Below, one piece after another: positions 16,030 through 25,703 of a stretch of 47,597 bases of DNA. The stretch is from contig NZ_BAMX01000008.1 of NCBI RefSeq assembly GCF_000963965.1, positions 1 to 47,597 of the forward strand, read 5' to 3'. Position numbers and translations under genes: made by a program. The notes under the pieces were generated by a model. That model saw only the letters and a list, made by a program, of their open reading frames with translations. It was not told where the DNA came from and made no database searches. Positions within the stretch are counted from its first letter, which is position 1. Each line of letters opens with the position of its first letter. The stretch is from Acetobacter orientalis. Its GTDB lineage: Bacteria; Pseudomonadota; Alphaproteobacteria; Acetobacterales; Acetobacteraceae.

Positions 16030-18903
16030 ATGGCGGCTTCAGATGTTCTGGCAACAGCACTTAACGGTGCCAACATTGCCTATTTGGCAGATCTTTACGC
16101 TCGCTGGGCAAAAGATCACACAAGTGTAGATCCCTCCTTCAATGAACTGTTTGGTTCGTTGGAAGATGAGGAAGCTGCTGTGCTCAAAGATGCCGTAGGC
16201 GCATCTTGGGCTCCGCGTGCCTCTATTATTACGGGTGAAGAACCCGAAGCCCCAGCTAAAGGGGCCAAAGGCAGCGCCGCAGGCGGTCTGGCCGCAGAAG
16301 ACAGCTTGGCCATTGCCCGGCTGGTACGCGCCTACCGTGAATATGGCCACCTTGAAGCCAACCTTGACCCGTTGGGCCTTAAAACCCCACAGGCCCGCAA
16401 AGAGTTGGCCCCCGCAACTTACGGCTTTACTGAAAAAGACCTGAACCGCGATGTGTATGTAGGCACGCTGCTTCAGCCGCTTTTAAAAGGCCCTGCTGCC
16501 AAAATTAAAGACGTTGTTGCCGCACTGCGGAGCGTTTACTGCCACACCATTGGGGCAGAATATATTTATGCTCGTAATGAAGAGCAGCGCGAATGGTTCC
16601 GCCAGCGCCTAGAGGGCGATAACTGGCAGAAAACCGTTACGGCAGAAGAGCAGAAAGCAATTCTTAAAAACCTGACCGAAGCCGAAGGTTTTGAGACATT
16701 CTGCCAAAAACGTTATGTGGGCGCTAAGCGCTTCGGGCTTGAAGGCGGCGAAATTTCCATTCCCGCACTGCATGCCATTATAGACCAAGGGGCCAGCCAA
16801 GGTGTGCGCTCGGTTACTATTGGTATGGCGCACCGTGGCCGTTTGAACACGCTGGTTAACGTGGTGCGTAAACCCTACGTGGCCATTTTTAACGAGTTTT
16901 CTGGCGGCTCTTTCAAGCCAGATGATGTTGCTGGCTCTGGTGACGTAAAATACCATCTTGGCTCTTCTACCGATGTAGAAGTTGGTGGCCACCCGGTACA
17001 TATTTCGCTCCAGCCTAACCCCTCCCACCTTGAGGCGGTTGACCCGATTGTATGCGGGAAAGTACGCGCCATTCAGGACGATGCAGGCGATACCGAAAGC
17101 CGCTCTGGCCATATGGGTATTATTATCCATGGTGATGCAGCTTTTGCGGGGCAGGGCATTGTGTATGAGACATTCTCTATGTCTCAGCTCAAAGGGTACC
17201 GCACGGGCGGCACCATTCATATGGTGGTTAACAACCAAGTTGGCTTTACGACCAACCCTGAAAACGGGCATTCGGGCGTTTATGGCACAGACGTTGCCAA
17301 AGCTATTGAAGCGCCCGTGCTGCACGTAAATGGTGATGACGCTGAGGCTGTTATTTACGTCTCTCGTTTGGCAGAAGATTACCGCCAGGCTTTTGGTAGC
17401 GACATTGTGCTTGATATCGTGTGCTACCGCCGCCATGGCCATAACGAGACAGACGAGCCAGCTTTTACGCAGCCTGTCATGTATAAAGCCATTGCCGAGC
17501 ACGAAACGCCCCACACGCTATATGCCAAACGCCTTGTTGCTGCCGGTGTAGTAACCGAGGCCGACGTTAAAACCCAGTGGGATGCGTTTTTTGCTAAGCT
17601 AGACGAAGACTTTAAAGCAGCCCAAGCCTACAAAGTTAACAAAGCAGACTGGCTTGAAGGTGGCTGGGCAGGCCTAACTGCCCCAACTGGCAAAGTTGAA
17701 AGCGCCTACCCTGAAACAGGTGTGGCTCTTGAAACCTTGCAAAGCATTGGCAAAGCGCTGGCAACCGCGCCAGATGATTTTGACCTAAACGCCAAAATTG
17801 CCCGCCAGCTTAAAGCAAAAGCCAAAATGTTTGAAACCGGCGAAGGGTTTGACTGGGCAACGGGTGAGGCAATGGGCTTTGGCTCCTTGCTGCTTGAAAA
17901 CCACCGCGTGCGCCTTTCTGGCGAAGATTGCCAGCGCGGCACGTTTAGCCAGCGGCATGCGGTCTTTACTGACCAAACCAACCAGAGCCAATACACGCCG
18001 CTTAACCATATTCAGGCTGAGCAGGCAAAAATTGAAATCTGGAACTCGTTTCTTTCAGAATACGGGGTTTTGGGTTTTGAGTATGGCTACTCATTGCGTA
18101 ACCCCAAAACACTGGTCTTGTGGGAAGCGCAGTTTGGTGACTTTGCAAACTGTGCTCAGGTTATTATCGACCAGTTTATTGCATCGGGTGAGACCAAGTG
18201 GCTGCGTATGTCTGGCTTGGTTCTGTTGCTGCCACATGGTTATGAAGGGCAGGGGCCTGAACATTCCTCTGCGCGGCTAGAGCGGTATCTGCAACTGTGT
18301 GCAGAAGACAACATGTTTGTCTGTAATATTACCACTCCGGCAAACTACTTCCATGCGCTGCGCCGTCAGTTAAAGCTGGACTACCGCAAACCGCTTATTC
18401 TGATGGAACCCAAGTCTTTGCTGCGGCATAAACTGGCCGTTTCTGAACTGTCTGACTTTGGGCCGGGTACGCGCTTTCAACCTGTATTGGGTGAGGTCGA
18501 TGCCCTTGCACCAGATGCCCAGATTGAGCGTGTGGTGCTCTGCTCTGGCAAGGTCTACTATGACCTGCTGGCAGAGCGGCGGGAGAAAGAGTTGAACAAG
18601 GTTGCCATTGTGCGCCTAGAACAGCTCTACCCCTTCCCGGAATCTGCTTTGGCGGCAGAGTTGAAGCGCTACCCAAATGCCCAGATTATCTGGTGCCAGG
18701 AAGAGACAGAAAACGGTGGGGCTTGGTATTTCGCTGACCGCCGTATTGAAAAAGCCCTTGTTGCGGCCAAGCATAATACCGGGCGCCCGGTCTATGTTGG
18801 GCGTGCAGCGGCAGCCAGCCCGGCAACAGGTCTTGCCCGCATTCATGCGGCAGAGCAGGCAGACCTTGTAGCCAAGGCGCTTGGTATAAAAATTGAGGGT
18901 TAA
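16030..18903 (+). CDS. sucA: 2-oxoglutarate dehydrogenase E1 component
   Basis: The thiamine-diphosphate enzyme (957 residues) decarboxylates 2-oxoglutarate and passes the succinyl group to the lipoyl arm of E2. The N-terminal helix (LADLYARWAKDHTSVDPSFNELFGSL) matches the E2-binding segment. Core motifs include SIGMAHRGRLN-type (TIGMAHRGRLNTLVNVV), GDAAFAGQGIVYET and NNQVGFTTNP, and the transketolase-like C-terminal half has HGYEGQGPEHSSARLERYLQL. A strong Shine-Dalgarno fixes the start. A G+C hairpin after the stop may modulate read-through to sucB. No sucCD gene is in the cluster, in keeping with acetic acid bacteria that use a CoA-transferase (AarC) in place of succinyl-CoA synthetase; that last point is established knowledge, not visible here. 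Confidence 0.98.
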   Translation: MAASDVLATALNGANIAYLADLYARWAKDHTSVDPSFNELFGSLEDEEAAVLKDAVGASWAPRASIITGEEPEAPAKGAKGSAAGGLAAEDSLAIARLVRAYREYGHLEANLDPLGLKTPQARKELAPATYGFTEKDLNRDVYVGTLLQPLLKGPAAKIKDVVAALRSVYCHTIGAEYIYARNEEQREWFRQRLEGDNWQKTVTAEEQKAILKNLTEAEGFETFCQKRYVGAKRFGLEGGEISIPALHAIIDQGASQGVRSVTIGMAHRGRLNTLVNVVRKPYVAIFNEFSGGSFKPDDVAGSGDVKYHLGSSTDVEVGGHPVHISLQPNPSHLEAVDPIVCGKVRAIQDDAGDTESRSGHMGIIIHGDAAFAGQGIVYETFSMSQLKGYRTGGTIHMVVNNQVGFTTNPENGHSGVYGTDVAKAIEAPVLHVNGDDAEAVIYVSRLAEDYRQAFGSDIVLDIVCYRRHGHNETDEPAFTQPVMYKAIAEHETPHTLYAKRLVAAGVVTEADVKTQWDAFFAKLDEDFKAAQAYKVNKADWLEGGWAGLTAPTGKVESAYPETGVALETLQSIGKALATAPDDFDLNAKIARQLKAKAKMFETGEGFDWATGEAMGFGSLLLENHRVRLSGEDCQRGTFSQRHAVFTDQTNQSQYTPLNHIQAEQAKIEIWNSFLSEYGVLGFEYGYSLRNPKTLVLWEAQFGDFANCAQVIIDQFIASGETKWLRMSGLVLLLPHGYEGQGPEHSSARLERYLQLCAEDNMFVCNITTPANYFHALRRQLKLDYRKPLILMEPKSLLRHKLAVSELSDFGPGTRFQPVLGEVDALAPDAQIERVVLCSGKVYYDLLAERREKELNKVAIVRLEQLYPFPESALAAELKRYPNAQIIWCQEETENGGAWYFADRRIEKALVAAKHNTGRPVYVGRAAAASPATGLARIHAAEQADLVAKALGIKIEG

Positions 18904-18924
18904 CACTACGGCCTGAGCAGGCAA

Positions 18925-18943
18925 CCCGCCCTATATGGGCGGG
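18925..18943 (+). terminator. Intercistronic hairpin between sucA and sucB
   Basis: Seven-bp perfect G+C arms (CCCGCCC / GGGCGGG) flank a TATAT loop, followed by CTTAAAA. The T-tract is weak, so this may be a partial terminator or an mRNA-stability hairpin that sets the E1:E2 ratio. Confidence 0.5.
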
Positions 18944-19012
18944 CTTAAAACAGCCGGCAGGCAAAGGGCTATAAAACCTGCCGGTACGTGTTTGAAGAAA
19001 ATGGGGATAGAG

Positions 19013-20227
19013 ATGTCAGTCGAGATCAAGGTACCAACACTAGGTGAGAGCGTTACTACGGCAACTGTTGCCAAATGGCTGAAAAAAGCTGGTGATGCCG
19101 TAGCGGCAGACGAGCCGATTGTTGAGCTTGAAACAGACAAGGTCAGTGTTGAAGTGTCTGCACCGCAAGCTGGTGTGCTTGGCGCAGAAGTTGCCAAAGA
19201 AGGCGACGAAGTAGAGGTGGGTGCTCTGCTGACAACCCTTGAACCCGGCGCTGCTGGGGCCAAACCCGCTGCTGCCGCTGCACCGGCTGAGAAAAAAGAA
19301 GCCCCAAAAGCTGCGGCTCCAGCCCCCACACCCTCTGCCCCGAAAGACGCCGCAGCAGCACTGCCAGCAGCGCGTAAACTCATGACTGAAAATAACCTGA
19401 GCGCAGACCAAGTTGGCAAAGGTTCTGGCCTGAATGGCCGCATTACCAAAGGTGATGTGCAAACCTTCCTGTCTCAACCGCCGGTAGCACAGCAGCAAGC
19501 GGCACCTAAGCCCCCACGGAATGATGACCCGCGTGAAGAACGTGTTAAAATGACACGCCTGCGCCGTACCATTGCCCGCCGCTTAAAAGACGCACAGAAC
19601 ACGGCTGCAATTCTTACCACCTTTAACGAAGTAGACCTGTCTGCCGCCATGGAACTGCGCGCAGAATATCAGGACTTTTTTGTTAAAAAGCATGGCGTGA
19701 AGCTGGGCTATATGTCCATCTTCTCTCGCGCGGTTATTGCGGCCCTTAAAGAATTTCCGGCTATTAATGCTGAAATTGACGGTGAAGACGTTATTTACCG
19801 TGACTTTGTAAACCTTGGTATTGCTGTAGGCGGCCCTAATGGGTTGGTAGTGCCGGTTATCCGTGATGCTGACAAACTGGGTTTTGCCCAGATTGAAAAA
19901 ACCATTGCCGGTTTTGGTAAAGCCGCGCGTGAAGGCACGCTTAAAATTGACGACCTGTCTGGCGGTACCTTCTCTATTACCAATGGTGGTATTTACGGCT
20001 CTCTGCTTTCAACGCCTATTCTCAACGCGCCGCAGTCTGGCATTTTGGGCATGCACTCCATTCAGGAGCGCCCCGTGGCTGTTAAAGGGCAGGTTGTTAT
20101 CCGGCCTATGATGTATATTGCGCTGTCTTACGACCACCGCATTGTGGACGGTAAGGAAGCTGTTAGCTTCTTGGTGCGTATCAAGCAGAACGTGGAAGAC
20201 CCACGCCGTCTTCTGATTGACGTCTGA
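19013..20227 (+). CDS. sucB: Dihydrolipoamide succinyltransferase (E2 of 2-oxoglutarate dehydrogenase)
   Basis: E2 transfers the succinyl group from lipoamide to CoA and forms the core of the complex. I chose the ATG at 19013 ([13 protein letters not shown], 404 residues), matching family N-termini; in-frame starts at 18935 and 19001 would add non-conserved residues. The lipoyl domain occupies residues 1-77 with the lipoylated lysine K43 in ETDKVSVEV. An Ala/Pro linker follows, then the E1/E3-binding domain ([17 protein letters not shown]...[12 protein letters not shown]), and the catalytic acyltransferase domain ends with [17 protein letters not shown], containing the active-site His and Asp. 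Confidence 0.98.
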   Translation: MSVEIKVPTLGESVTTATVAKWLKKAGDAVAADEPIVELETDKVSVEVSAPQAGVLGAEVAKEGDEVEVGALLTTLEPGAAGAKPAAAAAPAEKKEAPKAAAPAPTPSAPKDAAAALPAARKLMTENNLSADQVGKGSGLNGRITKGDVQTFLSQPPVAQQQAAPKPPRNDDPREERVKMTRLRRTIARRLKDAQNTAAILTTFNEVDLSAAMELRAEYQDFFVKKHGVKLGYMSIFSRAVIAALKEFPAINAEIDGEDVIYRDFVNLGIAVGGPNGLVVPVIRDADKLGFAQIEKTIAGFGKAAREGTLKIDDLSGGTFSITNGGIYGSLLSTPILNAPQSGILGMHSIQERPVAVKGQVVIRPMMYIALSYDHRIVDGKEAVSFLVRIKQNVEDPRRLLIDV

Positions 20228-20302
20228 GACCCGGCAGGCCGGTGGGGGTAAGCTCCGCCGGTTTCTACCCCTCTGACCCTGAACGCAAGCGAGACAAAAT
20301 TC

Positions 20303-22048
20303 ATGCCAGTAGAAATTAAAGTTCCTTCCCTTGGGGAAAGCGTTACCACTGCCACGGTAGGAAAATGGCTGAAACAGCCTGGTGATGCGGTCAAGGCAGA
20401 TGAGCCGGTTGTAGAACTTGAAACAGACAAAGTAAGCGTTGAAGTGCCCGCCCCTGCAGATGGCCGCCTAGAAAGCCACGCTGTGGCAGAAGGTGATGAA
20501 GTAGATGTAGGCGCGGTATTGGCCCTGCTTGAAAAAGGCGCTGCTGGTACGACAGGCGGTGCTAAAGCTGCTGCCCAGCCTGCTGCTAAAGCAGAAGAAA
20601 AAGCCACCCCAGCCGCAGCCCCAAAAGCGGCTGCTACCCCTGCGGCAGAAGCCCCCAAAGAAACCGATTATGATGTGGTTGTTATTGGTGCAGGCCCCGG
20701 TGGGTATGTGTGCGCCATTCGGGCAGCACAGCTTGGTTTTAAAGTAGCCTGTGTAGAAAAGCGTGAAACACTTGGCGGTACATGCCTAAATGTTGGCTGT
20801 ATTCCGTCTAAGGCTTTGCTGCAGTCTTCTGAAAATTACCACGCAGCCGGGCACGATTTTGCAGCCCATGGTGTTGTAATTGACAGTGTTAAGCTGGACT
20901 TGGCCAAAATGCAGGCCCGCAAAGCTGAAATTGTTGGGGCTAACACCAAAGGTGTTGAATATCTTTTCAAGAAAAACGGCATTACATGGCTTAAAGGGCA
21001 CGGCAAGGTAGAAGGCACAGGCCGTATTACGGTTGATGGTAAGCCTGTTACTGCCAAGCACATCATCATTGCTTCGGGCAGTGATAGTGCCAACCTGCCG
21101 GGTATTGAAATTGATGAGAAAGTGATTGTCACCTCCACGGGTGCGCTTGAGCTTTCTTCTGTGCCAAAACGGCTGGTGGTTATTGGCGGTGGCGTTATTG
21201 GGCTGGAACTTGGTAGCGTGTGGGGCCGCCTTGGGGCAGAGGTAACCGTGGTTGAGTTTCTTGACCGTTTGGTGCCGGGTACCGACAAAGAGGTTGCAAC
21301 CCAGTTCCAGAAACTGCTGGTGAAGCAGGGCTTTAAAATGAAGCTCGGCCACAAAGTTACCAAAGCCGAAAAAACCAAAAAAGGTGTTGTTCTGAGCGTT
21401 GAACCCGCCGCTGGTGGTCAGGCTGAAACGCTTGAGGCTGATGTTGTGCTGGTAGCAGTAGGCCGTACCGCAGCAAGCAAAAATATGGGTCTGGAAGAAG
21501 CCGGTATTGAGCTTGATAAGCGTGGCCGCATTGTAACCGATGCCCATTTTGCAACCAACGTACCCGGCGTTTACGCCATTGGTGACGTTATTGCAGGCCC
21601 TATGCTGGCCCATAAAGCAGAAGAAGAAGGCGTAGCACTGGCAGAAATTCTGGCAGGGCAGGCTGGGCATGTGAATTACGATGCCATTCCGGGTGTTATT
21701 TATACATGGCCAGAAGTTGCCTCTGTTGGCTTTACTGAAGAGCAACTGAAGGAAAAAGGCACCGAGTATAAAACCGGCAAGTTCCCGTTCATGGCTAATG
21801 GCCGTGCGCGTGCGCTAGGCATGACAGATGGTTTTGTAAAAGTGCTGGCTTGCAAAAAAACAGACCGCGTATTGGGTGTGCACATTATTGGCCCAGCTGC
21901 GGGTGAACTGATTGCAGAAGCCACAATGGCCATAGAGTTTGGCGCATCGGCTGAAGATATTGGCCGTGTTTGCCATGCCCACCCCACCTTGAGCGAAGCC
22001 GTGAAAGAAGCCGCTTTGGGCGCAGACGGACGCTCTTTGAATATTTGA
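20303..22048 (+). CDS. lpdA: Dihydrolipoyl dehydrogenase (E3) with N-terminal lipoyl domain
   Basis: The flavoprotein reoxidises dihydrolipoamide with NAD+. It is 581 residues because an extra lipoyl domain (1-78, K43 in ETDKVSVEV) and an Ala/Pro/Lys linker precede the usual ~465-residue E3. The domain is strikingly similar to that of the upstream SucB. E3 landmarks are the FAD fold [15 protein letters not shown], the redox disulfide C161/C166 in [13 protein letters not shown], the NAD fold [20 protein letters not shown], the FAD site YAIGDV and the C-terminal [10 protein letters not shown] catalytic base. The gene follows sucB by 75 nt. Fused E3s are known mainly from pyruvate dehydrogenase clusters. 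Confidence 0.97.
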   Translation: MPVEIKVPSLGESVTTATVGKWLKQPGDAVKADEPVVELETDKVSVEVPAPADGRLESHAVAEGDEVDVGAVLALLEKGAAGTTGGAKAAAQPAAKAEEKATPAAAPKAAATPAAEAPKETDYDVVVIGAGPGGYVCAIRAAQLGFKVACVEKRETLGGTCLNVGCIPSKALLQSSENYHAAGHDFAAHGVVIDSVKLDLAKMQARKAEIVGANTKGVEYLFKKNGITWLKGHGKVEGTGRITVDGKPVTAKHIIIASGSDSANLPGIEIDEKVIVTSTGALELSSVPKRLVVIGGGVIGLELGSVWGRLGAEVTVVEFLDRLVPGTDKEVATQFQKLLVKQGFKMKLGHKVTKAEKTKKGVVLSVEPAAGGQAETLEADVVLVAVGRTAASKNMGLEEAGIELDKRGRIVTDAHFATNVPGVYAIGDVIAGPMLAHKAEEEGVALAEILAGQAGHVNYDAIPGVIYTWPEVASVGFTEEQLKEKGTEYKTGKFPFMANGRARALGMTDGFVKVLACKKTDRVLGVHIIGPAAGELIAEATMAIEFGASAEDIGRVCHAHPTLSEAVKEAALGADGRSLNI

Positions 22049-22111
22049 GTGTTTCCTTCTTATTAAAAGGAATGTCATAGTCTTTGAGCGTGAATAACAG
22101 GAGACTATGAC

Positions 22112-23065
22112 GTGCAAGGAGCAAAACGTCCCACTCTGCTTTTTCTGGCGGGCAGTTTGCTCCTTATGCCAGAGTTGGGGCTGGCACAAACACCTGCTGG
22201 AGCACCAGATGCTCCAGCCCCTATGGCCCCCGTGCCACTCCCGCCACCAGCGTTGGAAATTCCGAGCCTGCCTGTGTTAACAGAAGAGCAGGCGCGTGAA
22301 GAAGCAACACGCCTTAACCATGCTTTCCGGCATGAAGTGCCTGTGGCGGTAAAGGTTTCAACCGCATTTAAAGAAGCATGGGTGGCGTTGGCGCAAAAGC
22401 AGATAGCGCAGGCAGACTACCCGCTAGATAGACCACAGGTGCTGGTTATTGTTGACCGTAACCCCGCCGTACAACGCCTGTGCCTTATGCTGGCCCTACC
22501 GCATAGCTCAGACTGGCAAGTGATAGGCAGTGTTAAAGTGTCTACCGGCACTACGGGGCGTAAATATTATTATATTACGCCTACGGGTGTGTTCCAAAAC
22601 ACAGCAGATATTCTGGGCTACCGTGCCTTAGGTACCAAAAATGAAAACGGTATTATGGGCAATGGCACCAAAGGCATGCGCGTGTGGGACTTTGGGTGGC
22701 AATGGGCAGAAAAAGGCTGGCTACCCACGCGCGAAAAAGGGCAGATCAGGCTGGAAATGCACGCGACAGACCCTGTCTACCTAGAAAGCCGGTTGGGCCA
22801 TACGGCGTCTGAGGGGTGCATTCGCATTCCGTCTTCGTTGAATGTGTTTTTTGATAAACACGGCCTGATAGATGCTGAGTATGAGCGTATGGCGGTTATA
22901 GATGACCGCTTTAAAGCCTTGTTGCGGCCAGACCGTACGCCTTCTCCTTTATCTGGCTCTGCTGTGGTGGTGGTTGATACGACCGATATGCCTGAAATTC
23001 ATACCCCCTTAAATACAGCCGAGGTAAAGGGTGCAGCCAAACACCCACAACCAACGCATGGTTAG
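22112..23065 (+). CDS. L,D-transpeptidase (YkuD family), exported
   Basis: The 317-residue protein has a signal peptide (residues 1-~26, hydrophobic LLFLAGSLLLMP, cleavage near LAQ-TPA), a Pro/Ala-rich spacer and a YkuD catalytic domain with His230 and Cys236 in GHTASEGCIRIPSS. Such enzymes make 3-3 peptidoglycan cross-links or attach proteins to peptidoglycan in the periplasm; acetic acid bacteria are known for unusual L,D-cross-linking. The start is the GTG at 22112, placed nine nt after GGAG; an ATG at 22107 is out of frame. The gene may be transcribed with the lpd operon or on its own. Which cross-link it forms cannot be told from sequence. Confidence 0.88.
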   Translation: MQGAKRPTLLFLAGSLLLMPELGLAQTPAGAPDAPAPMAPVPLPPPALEIPSLPVLTEEQAREEATRLNHAFRHEVPVAVKVSTAFKEAWVALAQKQIAQADYPLDRPQVLVIVDRNPAVQRLCLMLALPHSSDWQVIGSVKVSTGTTGRKYYYITPTGVFQNTADILGYRALGTKNENGIMGNGTKGMRVWDFGWQWAEKGWLPTREKGQIRLEMHATDPVYLESRLGHTASEGCIRIPSSLNVFFDKHGLIDAEYERMAVIDDRFKALLRPDRTPSPLSGSAVVVVDTTDMPEIHTPLNTAEVKGAAKHPQPTHG

Positions 23066-23121
23066 CGCGTTGGCGGGCAGGGCACACACGCTCTAAGAAA
23101 AGCAGATACCCAGTGTGTGCC
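23051..23121 (+). promoter_or_regulatory. Two successive inverted repeats between the transpeptidase and dld
   Basis: The first, 23051-23073, has 7-bp arms CCAACGC/GCGTTGG and spans the transpeptidase stop codon. The second, 23081-23121, has perfect 9-bp arms GGCACACAC/GTGTGTGCC around a 23-nt loop. Neither has a T-tract. The second lies about 70 nt before the dld start and could be an operator or an RNA hairpin; the role is unknown. Confidence 0.4.
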
Positions 23122-23192
23122 ATAGCGTGACACGTCTAAAATGTTATAACAAAACCAAGAATAACGTATCGTACCGCGGAGAACAGACCCCT

Positions 23193-24911
23193 ATGTCACA
23201 AGTGCCTTCTCAGGTTAGCCAGTCTTTGCTGGAAAGCCTTAAAACCATAGTTGGCAACCACCATGTTTTAACCACCGAGGCAGAAACCTACCGTTTTAGG
23301 CATGGTTTCCGGTTTGGCTCAGGCTCTGTGCTGGCAGTTGTGCAGCCGGGGTCTTTGGTTGAGTTGTGGCGTGTGGCACAGGCCTGCGTACAGGCGGGCA
23401 CCATTGTTATTATGCAGGCCGCCAATACCGGCCTAACAGGTGGCTCTACCCCAGACGGTAACGATTACGACCGTGATATTGTGCTTATTAGCACCCTGCG
23501 CTTAATCGGTAGCCACCTGATAGGTGAGGGGCGGCAGGTTGTTTGCTTACCCGGTGCCACGCTGTATGAGCTTGAAAGCAAACTGGCTGCCATTGGGCGG
23601 GAGCCGCACTCTGTTATTGGGTCTTCCTGCATTGGGGCGTCTGTGCTGGGGGGTATTAGCAATAACTCGGGTGGTGCATTGGTGCAGCGTGGCCCGGCAT
23701 ACACAGAAATGGCTGTGTTTGGGCAGGTTGGCCAAGATGGCCAGCTCAGGTTGGTTAACCATTTGGGCATAGAGTTGGGTAACGACCCAGAAACCATTTT
23801 GTCCAAACTGCAAGCTGGCACTTTTACCGATGCCGACATTAGCTGGGATGCAGGCCGTGGCCACGATGGGGATTATGTAACCCATGTACGTGATGTGGAT
23901 GCCAATACCCCAGCCCGCTACAATGCAGACCCAGCCCGCTGGCACGAAGCCGCAGGTTGTGCGGGTAAGCTGGTTGTTTTTGCGGTTAGGCTCGACACGT
24001 TTCCGGCTAATAAAAACGCAAGCGTATTCTATATTGGCACCAACAGCACAGACGAGCTTGAAGACCTACGCCGCCATGTGCTGACCGCCTTTGAAGAACT
24101 GCCTATTGCGGGCGAATATATTCATCGCGATGCGTTTAATATTGCAGAGAAATACGGCAAGGACACTTTTGCGATTATTCGCAAATTTGGTACTGGGTTC
24201 TTACCCAAAATGTTTGCCATGAAGTCGCGTTTTGATATTTTCACGAAAAAATTTGGCTTTTTGCCGGTTAACTTGAGTGACCGTGTCATGCAGGCCCTAA
24301 GCGTGCTGATACCCAACCAATTGCCCCAGCGTATGCTGGACTACCGCGACCAGTTTGAACACCACCTTATGCTAAAGGTGACAGAAACCCTTACCCCCGC
24401 CATGCGGGCGTATTTGCAAGAGTATTTTGGCAAAGTTACTGGCTCTTTCTTTGAATGTACGCCCGATGAAGGCAGCCGCGCGTTTCTGCACCGTTTTGCC
24501 GCTGCGGGTGCCGCTGTGCGCTACCGTGCCGTGCACCACCGTGAGGCTGAAGACATTGTAGCACTAGACGTAGCCTTGCGCCGTAACGACCGTGAGTGGT
24601 TTGAAACACTGCCCCAAGAGATTGAAGACAAAATTAGCGTTAAACTCTACTACGGCCATTTTCTTTGCCACGTTATGCATCAGGACTACGTGGTTAAAAA
24701 AGGCTACAATGCCATGGCTGTTGAGCACAGCATGCTACCCGGCCTAGATGCACGCGGCGCACGCTACCCGGCAGAGCATAACGTGGGGCATTTGTATGAA
24801 GCACCAGAAGATATGCTGGCCCACTACCGTACATTAGACCCCTGCAACTGCTTTAACCCCGGCATTGGCCAAGCAACCAAAAAACGCAACTGGCTCGCTG
24901 AAAGCGTTTAA
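23193..24911 (+). CDS. dld: Quinone-dependent D-lactate dehydrogenase (FAD)
   Basis: This peripheral membrane flavoprotein oxidises D-lactate to pyruvate and feeds electrons to ubiquinone, a typical respiratory activity of acetic acid bacteria. I start it at the ATG at 23193 (MSQVPSQVSQSLLESL, 572 residues, close to the E. coli 571); an in-frame start at 23115 is less likely. The FAD-binding PCMH domain includes VIMQAANTGLTGGSTPDGNDYDR split by the usual spacing, with IGSSCIGASVLGGISNNSGGALVQRG following. The C-terminal half matches the Dld membrane-binding domain and ends with HNVGHLYEAPEDM and DPCNCFNPGIG. A strong terminator follows 4 nt after the stop. Confidence 0.95.
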   Translation: MSQVPSQVSQSLLESLKTIVGNHHVLTTEAETYRFRHGFRFGSGSVLAVVQPGSLVELWRVAQACVQAGTIVIMQAANTGLTGGSTPDGNDYDRDIVLISTLRLIGSHLIGEGRQVVCLPGATLYELESKLAAIGREPHSVIGSSCIGASVLGGISNNSGGALVQRGPAYTEMAVFGQVGQDGQLRLVNHLGIELGNDPETILSKLQAGTFTDADISWDAGRGHDGDYVTHVRDVDANTPARYNADPARWHEAAGCAGKLVVFAVRLDTFPANKNASVFYIGTNSTDELEDLRRHVLTAFEELPIAGEYIHRDAFNIAEKYGKDTFAIIRKFGTGFLPKMFAMKSRFDIFTKKFGFLPVNLSDRVMQALSVLIPNQLPQRMLDYRDQFEHHLMLKVTETLTPAMRAYLQEYFGKVTGSFFECTPDEGSRAFLHRFAAAGAAVRYRAVHHREAEDIVALDVALRRNDREWFETLPQEIEDKISVKLYYGHFLCHVMHQDYVVKKGYNAMAVEHSMLPGLDARGARYPAEHNVGHLYEAPEDMLAHYRTLDPCNCFNPGIGQATKKRNWLAESV

Positions 24912-24914
24912 ATA

Positions 24915-24951
24915 AAAAAGCGTGCTGCACATTTTATGCGGCACGCTTTTT
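24915..24951 (+). terminator. Rho-independent terminator after dld
   Basis: Arms AAAAAGCGTGCTGC (24915-24928) and GCGGCACGCTTTTT (24938-24951) pair almost perfectly around a 9-nt loop, giving a G+C stem with A/T flanks that work in both directions. Confidence 0.9.
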
Positions 24952-25015
24952 ACAAAGCGACCCAGTAGGCGGGCTTGGAGCCTGCCACTGTGTGTTGCTT
25001 CTGTTATTTTAGCAA

Positions 25016-25405
25016 TTACAGCCCAGCAGGCAGGGTGCCACCGTTAGCTGCCAGTTTCTGGCGCACTTCTTTAATAAGCCAGATGTTCATGGCGGCAGAG
25101 TCGTTGGTGTCACCGGTGTAGCCCAGTTCACCAGCCAGTTTTTTGCGTGCGTCAAGCGAGCTATCAAGGCCAAGCAGTTTAAGCAGGTCTACAATAGACT
25201 CTTTCCAGTTCAGGCCCTGACCATTTTTTGTAGCAAGGTCTGTCAGCACGGCATCAACATTAACGGGGGTGCCTGCGGCGGGGCTTGCTGCTGCCGTGGC
25301 AGGTGCTGCGGTAGCGGCATTAGCTGGGGCGCCAGCGGTGCCTGCTGGTGTGGCTGCGTTAGCGTGGTGAAAAATAGAAGACAGAATGGAGCCAAAAATG
25401 CTCAT
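25016..25405 (-). CDS. DUF3597 domain-containing protein
   Basis: The 129-residue protein begins MSIFGSILSSIFHH, has an Ala/Pro/Thr-rich low-complexity segment (about 15-47) and then a compact helical domain: VNVDAVLTDLATKNGQGLNWKESIVDLLKLLGLDSS and ARKKLAGELGYTGDTNDSAAMNIWLIKEVRQKL in consecutive parts. This matches the DUF3597 family, whose function is unknown. There is no signal peptide. It is a single gene between the dld terminator and the AT-rich intergenic region, which should contain its promoter. Confidence 0.88.
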   Translation of the reverse strand: MSIFGSILSSIFHHANAATPAGTAGAPANAATAAPATAAASPAAGTPVNVDAVLTDLATKNGQGLNWKESIVDLLKLLGLDSSLDARKKLAGELGYTGDTNDSAAMNIWLIKEVRQKLAANGGTLPAGL

Positions 25406-25703
25406 GCTAAAGTGTCCTTTCTCAATAGTTCTTGGCTAACACTACCCAACAATGTGGCGTAATGAAGTCAGGTAACTGGTGTATTCAAGCATACAACCCA
25501 TAATATGGTTGCAAAGAAGGTTGAATAAAACGTATAATTAACTTTATTTAATATATTTCATTTTTATGATGCTCCTCAGTTCTATTGTTCATGGCCGTTT
25601 TTCTCACAAATTATAGGGCTCTTAAGCAGTATAAATAAGGTGCACTATTGGGTTGTATTGCCGTTAAGTGTTTATGAAAAATGCTTTCTAGAACCTGTTA
25701 AAA
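25406..25703. other. AT-rich intergenic region
   Basis: About 300 bp between the DUF3597 gene (reading left) and the end of fecR. It contains no supported gene. The part close to 25405 should hold the DUF3597 promoter, and the part close to 25704 the end of the fecI-fecR transcript, but no convincing hairpin was seen. Confidence 0.5.

Noticed and set aside
16609..17514. Long minus-strand open frame opposite sucA (about 300 residues)
   Set aside because: It is the antisense of a highly conserved gene, has no recognisable family and arises from sucA codon bias.
20786..21745. Long minus-strand open frame opposite lpdA
   Set aside because: Antisense shadow of the E3 coding sequence; no domain pattern.
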